Assembly: GCA_034190875.2 (NCBI GenBank)
Contig: CM067346.1
Span: 12,904,435-12,968,434 of the forward strand
Direction: 5' to 3'
Length of the DNA stretch: 64,000 nucleotides
From: Urechis unicinctus
Lineage: Eukaryota; Annelida; Polychaeta; Xenopneusta; Urechidae
The position numbers were made by a program, and so were the translations under genes. This document shows, piece by piece, positions 63,301 through 64,000 of this stretch (positions are counted from its first letter, which is position 1; every line of letters begins with the position of its first letter). Below the pieces are notes generated by a model. It ran no database searches, was not told the DNA's origin, and saw only the letters and a program-made list of their open reading frames with translations.

Positions 63301-64000
63301 AATCAAAAGTATCACATCAATCATGATTCGAATAATTATCATGTCTGCCTGATAAAATAGTTCAATCAACTTAATCTTCTTATCACTTCCAAGACGGTTG
63401 CTGTGTACAACCTTAGCCGCTCCGTTTGAGAGTTTTTTTAAAAAGCTAGTAGACAGTGACATCATGTGAGCTTCTACGCAATTATCTAGCATCAAATATT
63501 ATTATCTATGAATTGAGGCTCTCAATAGCCATTAGAAAGGCGACAAATTAAGAACAATACAACACATATCATCGACAGGGTAGTGCGCTAATGGTATGCT
63601 GTACTTGTTCTGGGCCGACGTAATTATCACTGAATATGGTAAATTGTAAACTTAGTTGCGTGCATTAATGTAGCGCCTGGACATGTTTCTGATACTCACA
63701 AATTCTCAGCTGTGCTAGTTTACGAAAAAACATTGGCGATGTGCACAATAGAAAGTTAGTTTCGATGATGATAGTTGTGTAGACATTTTCTCCTTAACTC
63801 GGCTTCCATTTGAAACACATGTCCTGTCATAGTGGAACTGTATATAAAACTAGGTATGGAACTGCCTCATCAACAGTCACCACATACTCAATAGCTGGTA
63901 ATTATAGTAATCGATGGTGAGGAGATATAATAATAAATTACTACGCGCATGAAATACCTGTTCTTAAGATACTAAAGGGGCTACATTTTACATAGAAGAA
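60327..64000. repeat. Diverged modules Q, S and R1, copy B
   Basis: Partner of 40,860-46,000, same order and strand, ending in the start of R1 at about 63,890, where the window stops. The 135-codon minus frame at 61,112-61,519 lacks an ATG start and a partner in unit A and is not called. Confidence 0.65.

Overview
The window looks like AT-rich, gene-poor animal nuclear DNA. Intergenic sequence dominates, with long AT, CATA and ATG microsatellites, retroelement fossils, and single-exon seven-transmembrane receptor copies. The receptor resembles the expanded peptide-GPCR families (GPR139-like / FMRFamide-receptor-like) of lophotrochozoans. A roughly 410-bp interspersed repeat ends in a (CTTAC)n tail of a style I associate with gastropods. 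A mollusc, perhaps a gastropod, is therefore my best guess, but this is inference. No bacterial operon structure, tRNA, rRNA or CRISPR array was seen. Most open frames of 60-135 codons are what chance gives in DNA of this composition.

Layout. 0-5 kb: diverged repeat modules and one structurally complete but internally deleted Ty3/gypsy-type element (2,969-4,767) with 113-bp LTRs, a polypurine tract, a primer-binding site, a 5-bp target duplication and a gag remnant joined to an integrase remnant. 5-16.5 kb: repeat modules, a LINE reverse-transcriptase fossil near 13.6 kb and a SINE tail at 14.3 kb. 17-18.5 kb: long (AT)n arrays. 19-24.3 kb: a further duplicated block, a 122-bp near-perfect palindrome and an (ATG)n array. 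26-30 kb: more duplicated modules and a (CATA)n array. 30.4-34.7 kb: the receptor block, with a GPCR carrying a single 23-bp frameshifting deletion and several coding-like islands upstream. 34.7-40.8 kb: sequence apparently peculiar to this copy, including a 207-bp inverted-repeat element at 37.0 kb. 40.9-46 kb and 60.3-64 kb: paired blocks. 48.1 kb: the SINE. 55.4-59.1 kb: the second receptor block, with a badly decayed GPCR.

The main structural result is that much of the window is built from old, directly oriented duplications. Modules at 26.4-27.3, 28.1-29.5, 30.4-34.7 and 40.9-46 kb recur in the same order and orientation at 50.6-51.3, 52.0-54.6, 55.4-59.1 and 60.3-64 kb. Extra copies of some modules lie in the left half (0.84, 2.3, 6.8, 9.1, 10.0, 16.5 and 19.1 kb). 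I read this as an ancient tandem array of a receptor-bearing segment about 18-25 kb long, since eroded and peppered with mobile-element insertions. No gene in the window is confidently intact.
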